Source: Rebecca billardiae RCC1528
Lineage: Eukaryota > Haptophyta
Reading direction: 5' to 3'
DNA: 64,000 bases
Assembly (NCBI GenBank): GCA_965240325.2
Contig: OZ251241.1
Location: 496,001-560,000 of the forward strand
The notes beneath the pieces were generated by a model. The model was not told where the DNA came from, searched no databases, and saw only the letters and a program-made list of their open reading frames with translations. Below are positions 47,585-58,868 of the stretch, in pieces. Every line of letters starts with the position of its first letter. Position 1 is the stretch's first letter. The position numbers were made by a program, and so were the translations under genes.

Positions 47585-48868
47585 CGCGCCGCCAATGAAG
47601 TGCAGCGCGCGCACTGGGCCGCGGTGCGCGCCCGCGACCGTGCTGACGAGCTCGCGGCCGCGCCAGGCATGGATGTCGCCTGAGGCCGCGCCCGCGAGGG
47701 TGAGGTGCGGCGCGCCCTCGCGCGCGGCGGGCACGAACGCCAGGCAGAGCAGCGCGGGCGCCGAGCCGTCCAACTCCGCCGCGCCCTCGCGGCTCCAGGC
47801 GTCGTCGTCGCCGTCGGCCGCGCCGTCGTCGTCGCCGTCGGCCGCCCCGTCGGCCGCGCTGTCTGTCGCTGCCGAGCCGGGCGGCGGCGGCGGCGGCGCG
47901 AGTGCGGCGCTGCCGCTCGGCGGCGGTGGCGCGGCGGCCGCGTACGACAGCGCCGCCTCGCGGACCGACCAGAAGCGCATGTGCCCCGCCGAGCCGCACG
48001 AGACGAGCTCGCACGGCGGAAGCGAGCCCGCACCCGCGCCCAGCGCAGGTGCCGCGCCGCGCCTCGGCGGCGTGAACGCGAGCGCGTGCACGCGCAGCGC
48101 CCGCACCGGCGCGGCAAAGGCGGAGTGGACGGGCAGCGAGCCCGCCCCGGCGGCGCCGCCGGCCGCGCCGCGCCAGTCCCACAGCTGCAGCAGCTGCGCC
48201 TCCGCCCTCCGCCCGCCCAGCACGGCGAGCCACGCGCCGGCCGAGTCGAACGCGAGACCTCTCACCACCTCCACCGCATCGCAGAGCAGCTCTGCAAGGG
48301 CGGAGCCGTCGGCGCGCGCCGCGCCGCACGCGGACGCGGCGCTCCAGACGTGCACGCGCGCGGGGGGCCCGCGCTCGGCCGTCGCGACGAGCGCGCCGCC
48401 CGGGTGCGCGGCGATCGCCACCAGCCGCGTGGCATGGCCTGCGTACGCCCCGCGCTGCCGCGCGCCGAATGGCGCCGCCGCGGCCGCCGGCCCGCCGCCG
48501 TGCGCCGCGGCGCGCGCCGCCTGGCGCCGCGGCGCATACACGCCCTGAGCGGCGGCTGGCCCGGCGTGGCCGCCCCGCCCGCCGGGCGCGGGCGCGGGCG
48601 CTGCGGGCGCGAGCACAACCGCCACCCGCCCCGCGGCATACACGGCGCTCCCGTCCGCGCACAGCGCGGCGCAGCCGCCCACCGCGTCGGACGTGCAGCC
48701 GAGCACGTGTGAAAGGCGCACCGTGGCGGCGCGCGCGCGCAGGGCGGCGCGCAGGGCGCGGACGCGCGCGCCGCGCTCGGGGGCGGGCGCTGCGACGAGC
48801 GCGCGGCAGGCGGCGCCGCCGTGGCCCGGTGCCGCCGCGTGCCCGCATGCGCCGCCGCCCGTCATCGC

Positions 48869-48925
<57 letters not shown>

Positions 48926-51900
48926 CGCGCCTGACTCCAACGCCGCATCCGTACCTGGCGGCAGGTACGGCGACGCCCAGAGCGCCCAGCGGCTGGGCGG
49001 CAGCGCGCGCGCACCGGCGTCGGGCCCGTCGCCCCCGCCGCCCGTCCGCGCGCCGCGCCCGCCCCCGCCGAGCATGCCAGCCCACCTGCGGTCCGCGCGC
49101 TCGTCTGCGTGCGGCAGCAGCCGCCACAGCTGCACACTCTGTGACGCGTCGGACACGGCGACGAGGGCGCCGCCGCCGAGGAGGGCGAGGCGGGCGGACG
49201 CGCCGGCTGCGCTGAGCAGGCCGTGGCGCGTGTGCAGCGCGCGCGCGAGCGCCGCGCCCGGCGGCGCGGGCAGCTTGAAGCTGGCCAGCGCCCCGCCGGC
49301 CAGCACGGCCACGGCAGACGCGCCGTCTCGCGCAGAGATCACGGCGAGGGCCGGCCGCCCTCCGGCCGACTCCAGCGCCGCCTGCACGGCCCAGCCGCAC
49401 GGCAGCCGCCAGCTCTCCCAGCCGGCGCGCGGCGGCACGCCCTCGGACGCCGCCGCCGCCGCGCCCGCCCACAGCACGGGCGGCGCGCCCGCCTCGCGCG
49501 CGGCTCGCAGTCGGTCGCTCGCGGGCGTCGTGAGCGCCTCTGGCGCTGCGGCGCGCTGCCAGCCGCCGCGCCGCTCGGCATTGGGCAGGGGCGTCGCGGC
49601 GAGCACGCCGTCGGCAAGAGCGTCCGGCTCGTCGGTGCCACGCTCGCTGCTACGCCAGCTGCTGCCCTGCTCCTCGTGCTCCGCGGCCGCCTCCGCCGCC
49701 TCCGCCTCCGCCGCCTCTGCTGCCGCCGCCATCACCGCCGCCGTCCCTCCGCCGCCGCCGGCGCGCGCGTCCGCGCCGCCCGTGGCCCCTTCCGCCCAGC
49801 GCAGCGCCCACTCCACGCGCGCGCCCGACTCGTCCGCCGCCTGCAGCGCGCGCCCGCTCGCCCCCCAGTCCAACGCATCCGGCAGCAGAGCCGCGCCACT
49901 CGGCGTGGCAAGCGAGGCCAGCGGCGTGAGCGCGCGCGCGCGGCCGCGGGCCGCGCCGTCCGCGCCGGCAGAGCGCGCGGTTGCCGTCCGCGCCCAGACG
50001 ATGACGGTGGCGGCGTGCGCGCTGGCGAGGACGGTGCCGCCGCCGCACAGCGCGGCGCACCAGCGCACGCTCACCACGGCGCGCGCGCGCGCGCGGCCTG
50101 ACACGAGCGTCTGCCACCCTCGCCCCGTCGCGCCGCCCGCGGCCGCAGCGCCCTCCGCCTCCGCCTCCGCCTCCGCCTCCGCCTCCGCCTCCGCCTCCGC
50201 CTCCGCCTCCGCCGCGGCAAGCGCCACCTCGCGCTCGGCGAGGCTGAGCAGCGCCCACACGCGCACGGTGCCCGCCGCCGTGCCGATCGCGAGCAGCCCG
50301 CCCTCCGCCGCGCTCACGTCGAGCGCACTCACCGCCTCGCCGCCCGCCGGCCCAGGCCGCCAGCGCGCGGCGAGCGGCGGGACTGCCCGCGCACAAAGCA
50401 GCGCGCGCGTCCGCCCGTCCCAGAGACGCAGCACGCCGTCGGCGCCGCCGCTCGCGAGCAGCGGCAGCGTCGGGTGCGCGGCGAGCGCGGGCGCGGGCGC
50501 CAGCGCGATCGACGGCGCGAGCGGCGCGTGCGCGCTCGTAACCAGCCGCGCCACTGAGCGCGCGCCGACGGCCGGCGGCTGCGCGCGCGAGCGCACAGCG
50601 CCGCCTGGCACGGGCGATGGCGGCTGCTCGGGCGATGCGGGCCGCGCTGGCTGGGGCCCCCATCGTGCGGCCCAGCCGAGCAGCGCGCCGCCGGCGGCGG
50701 CGCCGCGCTCAAGCGCCGCGCCGCCGTCGTCCGCGCGGCCCTCGCCCCGCGCCGGCCCAGCGGCCTGCCGTGGGCTCGGCGCGCGCAGGGGCACACTCAG
50801 CGCGATCACTTCCCCCTGCCACAGACAGGCACACAGCTCAGCAGAGGCGGCGCGCTCGGCGGCGGCAGCCGCGGCGGCGGGGGGGCTGGGTGGCGGCGTG
50901 GCCGAGTCGTCGCCACCGTCGCCGCCGCCGCCGCCGCCGCGCCGCCGCTCCCCACCCGTCGCCACGAGCGCACGCACGGCCGCGCCCGCCTCGAGCGCTC
51001 GGCTGAGCCGCCGGCCCGCGCCGTCGAGTGCGCCTGCGAGCGCCTCTGTCAGCGCGACAGTGCCGAGGCAGCTGAGCGCGCCGCCGCCCACGCGCCAGAG
51101 GCGCACGCGGCCGTCGGAGCCGCCCGAGGCGGCGAGGCCGTCGCGCACGCACGCCACGCTCCACACCGCGCCGCGGTGCGCCCGCGGCTCCAGAGCGCCG
51201 TACCCGCCGCCACGCGCCACATGCCACGCGCCGAGGCCGCCGCGCGCGTCGCCTGCGCGGCGCGGCGAGCGAGCGCGCGCGCGCGCGCGCGCGCGGCGTG
51301 CAGGGAGAGTCAGGGCGCGCGGCGTGAGGAGGAGGCGTCCGAGCGCGCGCGCGCGCGCCAGCGCAGTGCGCGGACGGCGCCGCGCGCGCACCCACGACGA
51401 AGAGCCAGGGCGAGGCGGCCTTGCGCCCGCCGTCCGCGCCGCGCGCCGCTCGCACTAGCGCCAGGCCGAGTGCCGTGGCGCCGCGCGCCTCCCAGCGCTC
51501 GAGCGAGAGGGGCGCGACGCCGCCGTCCTCCGAGCCGCCCGGCGCGTCGGCCTGCTCCGCGTCCTCCGCCTCCGGCACCGCCCACAGCCGCACGCCGCCC
51601 TCTCCGCACGTGAGCAGCTGGCCGCCGCCGGCACCGCCGCCAGAGCCGCTGCCGGCGCGCACCGCTGTCGGGCTGAAGTCCACCAGAAGCGTCTGCCCGC
51701 CCAGCGCGGCGGCGGCGAGGAGCCGCGCCTCGGGCGGCGGCGGTGGCGCGCGCGCGCGGTCGGCGTCGGCGCGCGCCGCCCGTGGCAGCGCCCACACGCC
51801 CACCGAGTTGTCGCCGTGCCCCGCGGCGGCGCCGAGCCACGCGCCGTCGTGTGAGATGGCGAGCGCGCGGAAGCCTTGCGAGGAGCCGCGCACGACTGCG

Positions 51901-52388
51901 AGCGTCTCGAGGGAGTGCGCGTCCCACACGCGCGCGACGCCATCGGAGCCGTTCTCGCCGCTCGCGCCGAGCTCGCGCGCGCCGCCGGCCGGCGTCGACG
52001 CCCGGCTGCGCAGCCGCAGCGCCACACAGTCGACCGCGCGCGCGTGGCCGTCATAGAAGCGCTGCGCGCCACCCTCGGGCGCCTGCAGCACGACGAGGCA
52101 GCCCGCGGCGTACACGAGCTCGCCCGCGGAGGTGCGCTGCAGCGCGTGCCCGCCCGCGCTCGCGCGCACGCCCCACACGTGCTCGAGCACCAGCGTCTCG
52201 CCCACGCGCTCCGACGGCTCGGCGAGCGTCGGCGCGGCCGGGTCGGAATCCAGGACGGCCGCGCGCGCCGCGGCGGGCAGCGGCGCGGCGGTGGGCGCGC
52301 GCAGCGCGGCGCGTAGGTGGGGGTCGACGAGCGCGTCCACGCCCGGCGCGCCGCCGCCAGCTCTGCGGCCGCGCGTCTCTCCGTTCAT
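43307..52388 (-). CDS. Giant EML-like WD40 protein (echinoderm microtubule-associated protein-like), four exons
   Basis: Exons 52388-51392, 51252-45167, 45062-44095 and 43934-43307 join in phases 1, 0 and 2, giving 2,892 aa. Three EML modules follow one another. Each starts with a HELP-like segment and an AG-rich stretch (VWGVRA..LVYAAG, then LSHVLGCTSDA..VYAAG, then RLWRVLGSAP..LVYAAG), runs into a YxGHAxxxxxxA turn, and continues with WD-type blades (for example GSDGRVRLWRV, GTADGSIQLWRV). Animal EML5/EML6, about 1,960 aa, have the same three-module plan and bind microtubules. The extra length here comes from low-complexity inserts, including a run of about 18 Asp and an (Ala-Glu)n stretch. 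It is head to head with the calpain-like gene. Four phase-consistent splices support the model strongly. Confidence 0.82.
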
Positions 52389-52565
52389 GCCGCCTCCGGC
52401 AGGCTCCACGAGCCGTTTGCTCAGGCCGCCATCGTGGCCGGCCGTTAAACAGTAAACACTGCAACGGCCCACACACGCTTTGGGCGAGCGCGGAGCGCCG
52501 GCAGGTGCTGGTGAAGCCAGCGGGCGGGCACCCAGCACACGCGCGCGCACGGCGCCTCGGCCGCC
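52389..52565. promoter_or_regulatory. Divergent promoter region EML-like / calpain-like
   Basis: Only 177 bp separate the two start codons, so one compact region must serve both genes. TAAACAGTAAAC near 52445-52456 is the only AT-rich island within it. Confidence 0.45.
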
Positions 52566-54973
52566 ATGCCGCCGCCACTGCACATCCCCGTGCTCAAGGT
52601 GGAGGGGCAGGGCCTCTCGAAGAAGCAGACGGCCGACGTGAAGCAGATGGAGAAGGGCGCGCTCGCGTGGACGGCGGCGAACGGTCGCAAGTTTGAAGAC
52701 GCGGCCTTCCCGCCGAGCGCAGAGTCGCTCGGCCCCGAGCTCGCGTCCAAGGTGGACAGGTGGCTGCGGCCGGAGGAGTTCGCGGCGAAGCCCGAGCTCT
52801 TCAAGAACTTCTGGGAGATCGAGGGCGTCAAGCCGGGCCTCCTCGACGACCGCTGGTTCCTCGGCGCGGTGAACATCGTCGCGGGCAACAAGGACAACGT
52901 CGACCGCATGTTCCTCTCCGCGGCCAAGGACGAGGGCGCGCGCGACCCGATGGCGCCGCTGGCGGAGCAGGGCGCGCGCGAGGGCTTCTACATCGTCCGC
53001 TTCTACCAGGACGACCCGCGCTCCGACGACGACTGGGTGTGCGTGCTGATCGACGATCGGATCCCGTGCGACGCGAGCGGCCGGCCCGCGTTCGCGCGCT
53101 GCCCGGACGACAACGTCTTCTGGGTGATGCTCGTGGAGAAGGCGTACGCGAAGATGTGCGGCGGGTACCACAAGATCGGGCAGCACGAGGTCGAGTTCGG
53201 CCTCGAGCTGCTCTGCGGCGGCGTCGCCGACGACCCGATCGACCTCACCTCGGCCGCCGGGCGCGAGATGGTGCCTGGCGGCGCGACGCCGGACAAGCTG
53301 TGGACGACACTGCTGGAGAAGGTGCACTCGAACCACGCGATCGGCGCGGAGTACACCGGGCGGCCGGACCCGAGCGGGCCGGAGCTGCCGCACAAGGAGA
53401 TGCTCGGCATCACGCGCGACCAGCCGTACTGCCTCCTCATCGCCGACGACGTGCGCTCGGCGGGCAAGATGATCCGAATGCGCACGTTTCGCGGCGACGC
53501 GGAGTGGCGCGGTAAGTGGTCCGACGACTCGGCGCACTGGACGAACAACCTGCGCAAGCTGCTCTCGTACTCGTCGGACACGGACGACGGCTCGTTCTGG
53601 ATGGAGTACGACGACTTCTGCGAGTACTTCAACCGCGTGTGGTTCGTGCGCATGGCGGACGACCGCTGGACGCGCTTCACCGTGCGCTCGCAGTGGGTGG
53701 ACGCGAGCGCGGGCGGCGCGATGACGTACGCGTCGTGGGTGCACACGCCGCAGTGGCGGCTGACGGTGCCGCCGGGCTCGAAGCCCGCGCGCGTGGTGAT
53801 CACGCTGAGCGTGCCCGAGCGCCCCGCCAAGCTCGACGGCGCGCCCGGCGCGCCCGGCCAGTACTCCAACGCGCTCGGCCTCGAGGTGCTGCGCGGCAAC
53901 GAGGAGGCGGCCGACCGCAAGCGGCAGCGGCTGCAGCTGCGCGGCGCCGACGACGTGCTCCACCGGGTCGAGCCGCGCTTCGCGCGCAAGATCGTGACGG
54001 AGGTGCTGCTCGAGCCGGACGCGACGCCGTACCTCATCCGGCCGTACCTCGCCACGCCCGGCCGCGAGTCCGACTTCTCCCTCGTCGTGCTCTCGGACGA
54101 CAAGAACGACGACGGCGTGCCCGACTTTGCGTTTGCGTACGTGGACGGCGCGGACAACTGGCGGCGCACGTGGCTGGTGGACGGCTGGGAGAAGGAGACG
54201 GCGGGCGGGCCGCTGTCCGGCTCGACGTGGGACATCTCGCCGCAGTTCCAGCTCACCGTGCGCGAGCAGCGCACCCGCGTCTTCATCGGCCTCGAGCTCC
54301 TCGACTCCGACGTGGACGCGCGCGACGAGGCGGGCATGCAGGACGTGTGGGCAAGGCTGCCGACCGTCCAGCTCGCCGTCTGCGAGGGCAAGGGCAAGAA
54401 CGTCGCGCTCGGCGCGGCGGACGGGCCCAAGGTGCTGTACGCGAAGCGCTCGAAGGAGCCGTACCCCGACGGCCTCATGCTCGAGGTGCCCATCGATGGG
54501 TGCGCCGCTCGCGCGCCGCTCGCGCGCCCGCAGCCCCCGTGCGCACGGCCGCGCGCCTCACCGGCGTGTGCGCCGCCCCACGCCCGGCGCGCGCCGCAGT
54601 CTGCCACAATCGGACACGCCTTACATCGTCATCCCGATGACGAGCGAGCCCGGCGTGCTGCACAAGTTCGCGATCTCGTGCTACGCCAACGCCGACGTCG
54701 AGTTCTCCAAGGTGGTGGCCGAGCCGTGCAACTGGTGCCCCGGTGACTGCAAGACTTGCCCGATGGTGCAGGTGGGCGGCGCGACGTCGCTCGCGCGGCG
54801 GCGCGGCTGCGACCGAGGGGCGCGCGCGCCGTGTCGTCATCGCACGCGTCGTGCGCGCTGAGTCACCCCGGCCCGTGCTGCCGGCACGCCCTGCGCGCGC
54901 GCAGATCATGCAGCGCATCGACGCGCTAGAGACGCGCTTCGACAACCACCTCTCCTTCCTCGAGAGGCTATAG
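52566..54973 (+). CDS. Calpain-like protein with inactive protease core, three exons
   Basis: Exons 52566-54499, 54600-54771 and 54905-54973 join in phases 2 and 0 to give 724 aa. The fold is that of a calpain protease core followed by C2-like domains (segments RWTRFTVRSQWVD and NWRRTWLVDGWEKE start two of them). The catalytic triad appears lost. The cysteine position in the GDCWFL motif reads DDRWFL (Arg96), the histidine position in GHAY reads DQPY (Gln286), and the asparagine in RNPWG reads RTFRG (Thr307). The surrounding fold residues (EWRGKWSDDS) are kept. It is therefore probably a pseudo-protease with a scaffolding or Ca-dependent binding role. The last exon adds a short amphipathic coil ending ETRFDNHLSFLERL. 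Confidence 0.82.
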
Positions 54974-55417
54974 AGTAACTATAGGGCGCCGATCATGGGC
55001 GCATGCACTGATGCATCATCATCATCGTCAGCAGTCCTTGGGCTTGAGCGCTCGCGAGTCGCGGCCCACGCGGCGGCCGCAGCCGCCACGCGCCGCCGCC
55101 GCCGCGCGCCCGGATGACTGCCGGACCTCAGCGGGACCTACCACGACGAAATATATAGCTGAGTAGTGCGGTGCTGGCGTACGACGCATCAGCATCAATA
55201 TGTCATCACCGCAGCAGTCGTCGTATACGACGTATGACGATGTCGTAGTTATTGCTGCGCGCAAGTGTCAGCATCAGCCTCAGGACCGTGACGACGGCGG
55301 CGCAACAGCCAACACCGACAGCCGCCGAGGACTGCTGCCGACTGTAGAGTCATGCGCGCCTGACGAAGTCACTGATATGGGGCCGCCAGCCCTCGTCGTG
55401 CGTCCGCCTGCGCCGCG
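54974..55417. other. Intergenic between convergent genes; nothing recognised
   Basis: About 440 bp with CATCATCATCATCG- and GTCGTATACGAC-type short repeats. No gene seen. Confidence 0.5.
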
Positions 55418-56081
55418 CTAGCTCGGCGTCACGCCGGGAGGGGCTTGGCTCGGCCGCACGGTCCCTGAGCGGCGCGGCGCACGCCCCCCGCCGCTCGGGC
55501 CGCCCGGCTGCTGCTGCTGCGCCGCGCTCATCGGCGGCGCGAGCGCGTGCGTGCGCGGCAGCACGAGGGTGTCGAGCAGCGCCGCCAGCTGGCGCGAGAG
55601 CGGGCGGCCGTCTGGCCGCCCCGGCTCTCCGCCGACGCGCCCTCGCTGGCCCAGGTGCGCGGCGATGCGCGCGAGCACCTCGACGAACTCGGCGAAGGTG
55701 AGCTCGGCGTCTGCGTTCCGCCGGTGCGGCCGCGCGAGCACGCCGCTCGTCGACGCGCTCAGCTCGTGCATGCGCGCAAGCTGCTTGGCCGTGATCGGCG
55801 GCGGCTCGGCCAGCTGCCACGGCTCCTCTGTGACGAGGCCGAGGTCGGCGGCGCACGCGAAGAGGTCGTTGAAGTCCATGCGCTCCGACTCCTCCGGCCC
55901 GGCGTCCGCGTCGGCGGTCGGCGCGCGCGACGGCGTGGCGGGCACGCCGCGCCGGCGCGAGGGGGAGGGCTGCGCTGCACGCGCGCCGCCCGGCGCGCGG
56001 CTGCCTGCGGCGCTGCGCGCGTCGGCGCCGTCGTCGCCCTCGGCGTCGGCGCCGGCCTGCGCGTCGGCGTCGGCGTCATCG

Positions 56082-56121
<40 letters not shown>

Positions 56122-58593
56122 GCAGCAGGCGGAGCAACTCCGAGTCGACCGGCGCCGCGTCGGCGCGCAGCATCCGCCGGTGCAGCGCGAGCGCCGCGCG
56201 CGCGGCGCCGCGCGCGCCCCTCACAGCCTGCAGCTCCTCCGCCACGCCGTGCGAGGCCGCTCCCGCGCTGAACGCAATCATGCGCAGCCTGCGCTTGCCG
56301 TGGCGCAGCACGCCCCAGAACTCGTACGTGCGGTACAGCCCGACCATCCGCTTCGACAGGGCCGACTCCATGTCGGGCGCCACCATCTTGAGCCGCAGCT
56401 CGTGGTGCAGCCCGCCGCCCTGCGGACGAGATCGCGCCGAGATTGCGGCCGGCGCGAACACGCGCGGCGCGGCGCAGACACGCGCTGAGCCGGGCCGCTG
56501 CGGCGGCGGTGCGGGCGCGCGGCGCGGCCACGGCGCGGCGCGCCCACCGCGCCGCGCGGCGCGGCGCGCACCTGGCACGCGAACTCCTCGAGGTGCTCGA
56601 CACACAGCCGGTCAAACTGCTCCGCCACCGAGCGCGTCTTTCGCCCGTACCGCACGTGTGCAAGCAGCACACAGACCTCCGCAAAGCGCAGCAGGTTGAG
56701 CGCGGCGAGAGGGTTGTGCGTGCGCCCGCGCCACGGCTCCTCGTTGGTCGGCACGTGCTCGAGCGGCTCCGCGGGCTTGAGCGCGCCGGAGCCCGCGCCG
56801 CCGCGCTGCGCCGCCTTGCCGTGGCCGTGCGCCACGCCCCTGTCCTCCAGAGAGTAGTCAAGGACGTCCGCGGCGCTCAGCAGGTGGTCGACGTCAGACA
56901 GCGTCAGGCCGGGGCCGAGCACGCCTGCGCGCGCGGCGGGCGCCGCGCGGGCGGGGCGGCGCGGGCAGCGGGTCGGCGCGCGGCGTGGCGGGGCCGAGCG
57001 CGCGTGCCGGCGGCGCTGGCGCCGTGCACCGCGCGGCGTGCGCGCACGGATCTCCTTGAGCAGCCGCCACAGCTGCGCCAGCCCGAGACTCACCCACGCC
57101 GGGTCCCTCGGCTCTCCGTGCGTGAGGACGACCGAGCCGTCGCGGGAGACGTACACGCCGCCGCCCTCGGGCAGCAGCGGGGGCAGCCCGTGCAGCTCGC
57201 CGTCGACCGGCCCGCCCTGCGCGGCGGGCAGCCGCCCGCCCGCCCTGAGCCCATACTGCAGCCCCGGCTGCGCTCGGTAGTAGTAAAAGACGCGTCGCAG
57301 CAGCTCGCGGTGCTTCGTCAACTTGGAGCGGAGCGCGGCGCGCTCGGACGGCTTGAGCGCGCCGCGCAGCTTGGCGCCGCGCGCGTGCCCGCGGCCGGTG
57401 AGCGCCGAGGTGTGCGCCGCGCGGCCGGGCGCGGAGGACGCCGGCTGCGCGAGCAGGTACGCCTGCTCCTGCGCCGCGCCGCCGCCCGAACCACCTCGGT
57501 CGCTCGTCTCGCCAACCTCCGCGGCCGCGTCCGCCACGAGCTGCAGATAGGAGGAGACGCGGCCGATCAGGCCCTCCCACGAGGCGTCGCGCGCGCGCGG
57601 CTTGCGCTTGGGCGGCGCGAGCGCGTGCGCGAGGGCGCCCTCGCCGCCCGCTGGCAGCCCCGACGCGGGCGCCGTGCGCTGGAACCGATTCCAGCGGATG
57701 GCCGTGACCGCCTCTGCAAACGCGGCCTGCTTGGCGTCCGACGCGAGGTCGCGGCCGACGGCGGCGAGCGTGCGCTTGGCGCGCGTGGAGAGGTGCGCGT
57801 GCGCGGAGGAGAAGCGGCCGGTCTCCTCGACGTCGACGCCGAGGTCCTCCAGCTGCGCCGCCAGCGCGCCCTCGTCGTCGCCGTCGCCGTCCTCCGCCGC
57901 GTCGGCGGCGGGCGCGGCCGCGGCCGCAGCGGCCGCGCGCGCCTGCGCTTGGCTCGCCCGGAGCGTCTGCGTGAGCCACTTCTCGACGGCGCGCGTGTCG
58001 CGCGGCATGCCCCGCCCGAGCCCGAGCGGCCCCGCTTCGGCGCCCTCCCCCTCCTCCTCGCTCGACGAGTCGGTGCCGGGCTTGTCGGTGTGCGCGTGCT
58101 CCCACGACGTGTGCGCGAGCGGCTTGATGTAGCGCGTGGCCTCGACGTCGAGCACGCGGAGCCACGCGGAGACGCCCGTGTCCGCGTCGTTCACCACCGC
58201 GCGGTGGATGATCAGCCGCGTGCGCGGGTCGACGGCGCGCACGCCCATCTTGCGCGCGGCCGCGTGCGCCGCAGACTCGGCCTCAATCTCGCGGAGGCCC
58301 TCGTCGTCCGCGCCGCCGGGCGGGGGCGGGTGGCGGAGGAAGCCGAGCGAGCCGGAGACCTGCGCGTCGACCGAGATGGTCGGCGTCGCGCCGAGCGCGG
58401 AGCCCTGCGCCAGCCCGCCCTGCGAGCTGCCCACGCCCGCGCTCGCGCGGCGGCCGATGTGCGGCAGCCGGCCGCCCGAGCCGCCGCCGCCGGGCGCGGG
58501 CGGCGGCGCGTGCTTGAGGCTCTTGCGCAGGCGCTGCGAGGGCGGCATGGGCGCCGAGATAGCATCAAAGATGCCGCCATCGTCCACGATCAT
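55418..58593 (-). CDS. Large protein of unknown function with acidic tract, three exons
   Basis: Exons 58593-57048, 56924-56572 and 56419-55418 join in phases 1 and 0 to give 966 aa. I do not recognise the family. Ordered segments are separated by Ala/Glu/Gly-rich linkers. They include RLIIHRAVVNDADTGVSAWL, a basic helical stretch (SKLTKHRELLRRVFYYYRAQ), GLAQLWRLLKEI running over the splice into SDVDHLLSAADVLDY, RFAEVCVLLAHVRYGRKTRS, and LYRTYEFWGVLRHGKRRLRM. A run of 12 Asp follows, then MDFNDLFACAADLGL and ELTFAEFVEVLARIAAHLG, which resembles the second half of an EF-hand pair. No signal peptide or membrane segment is seen. It is head to head with Pescadillo. Confidence 0.7.
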
Positions 58594-58868
58594 GCGGCCG
58601 CGAGCTGGGCGCGACCGGTCGGCCGGCCTCGGACCACACCCCGGGCGTGTGGGGAGCTGCCCACGGCCTCCCTCTTGCGCCCGTAACGCCAATAAAAATG
58701 CGCCGGCGGATTTTCTCGGCGGACGATTTTCATGTGCTGTCCGGGGAACCAGTGCTGCGCGGGTTTTTCGCGCTCCGGCCGGACCGGCATCGTCGGTGCT
58801 CTTCACCAGCCCAGGGCACACGCCCAGTGCCCTCACGGCCGTGCACGTGGGAGGCGGCGTCTGGGACC
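58594..58868. promoter_or_regulatory. Divergent promoter region, unknown protein / Pescadillo
   Basis: The two start codons are 275 bp apart. An AT-richer island (AATAAAAATGCGCC..GGATTTTC near 58690-58718) lies in the middle. Confidence 0.4.

Noticed and set aside
46170-51458. Plus-strand open frames of up to 921 codons over the EML-like gene
   Set aside because: Antisense shadows caused by lack of AT-rich stop codons. The sense strand carries WD40 motifs and consistent splice phases.
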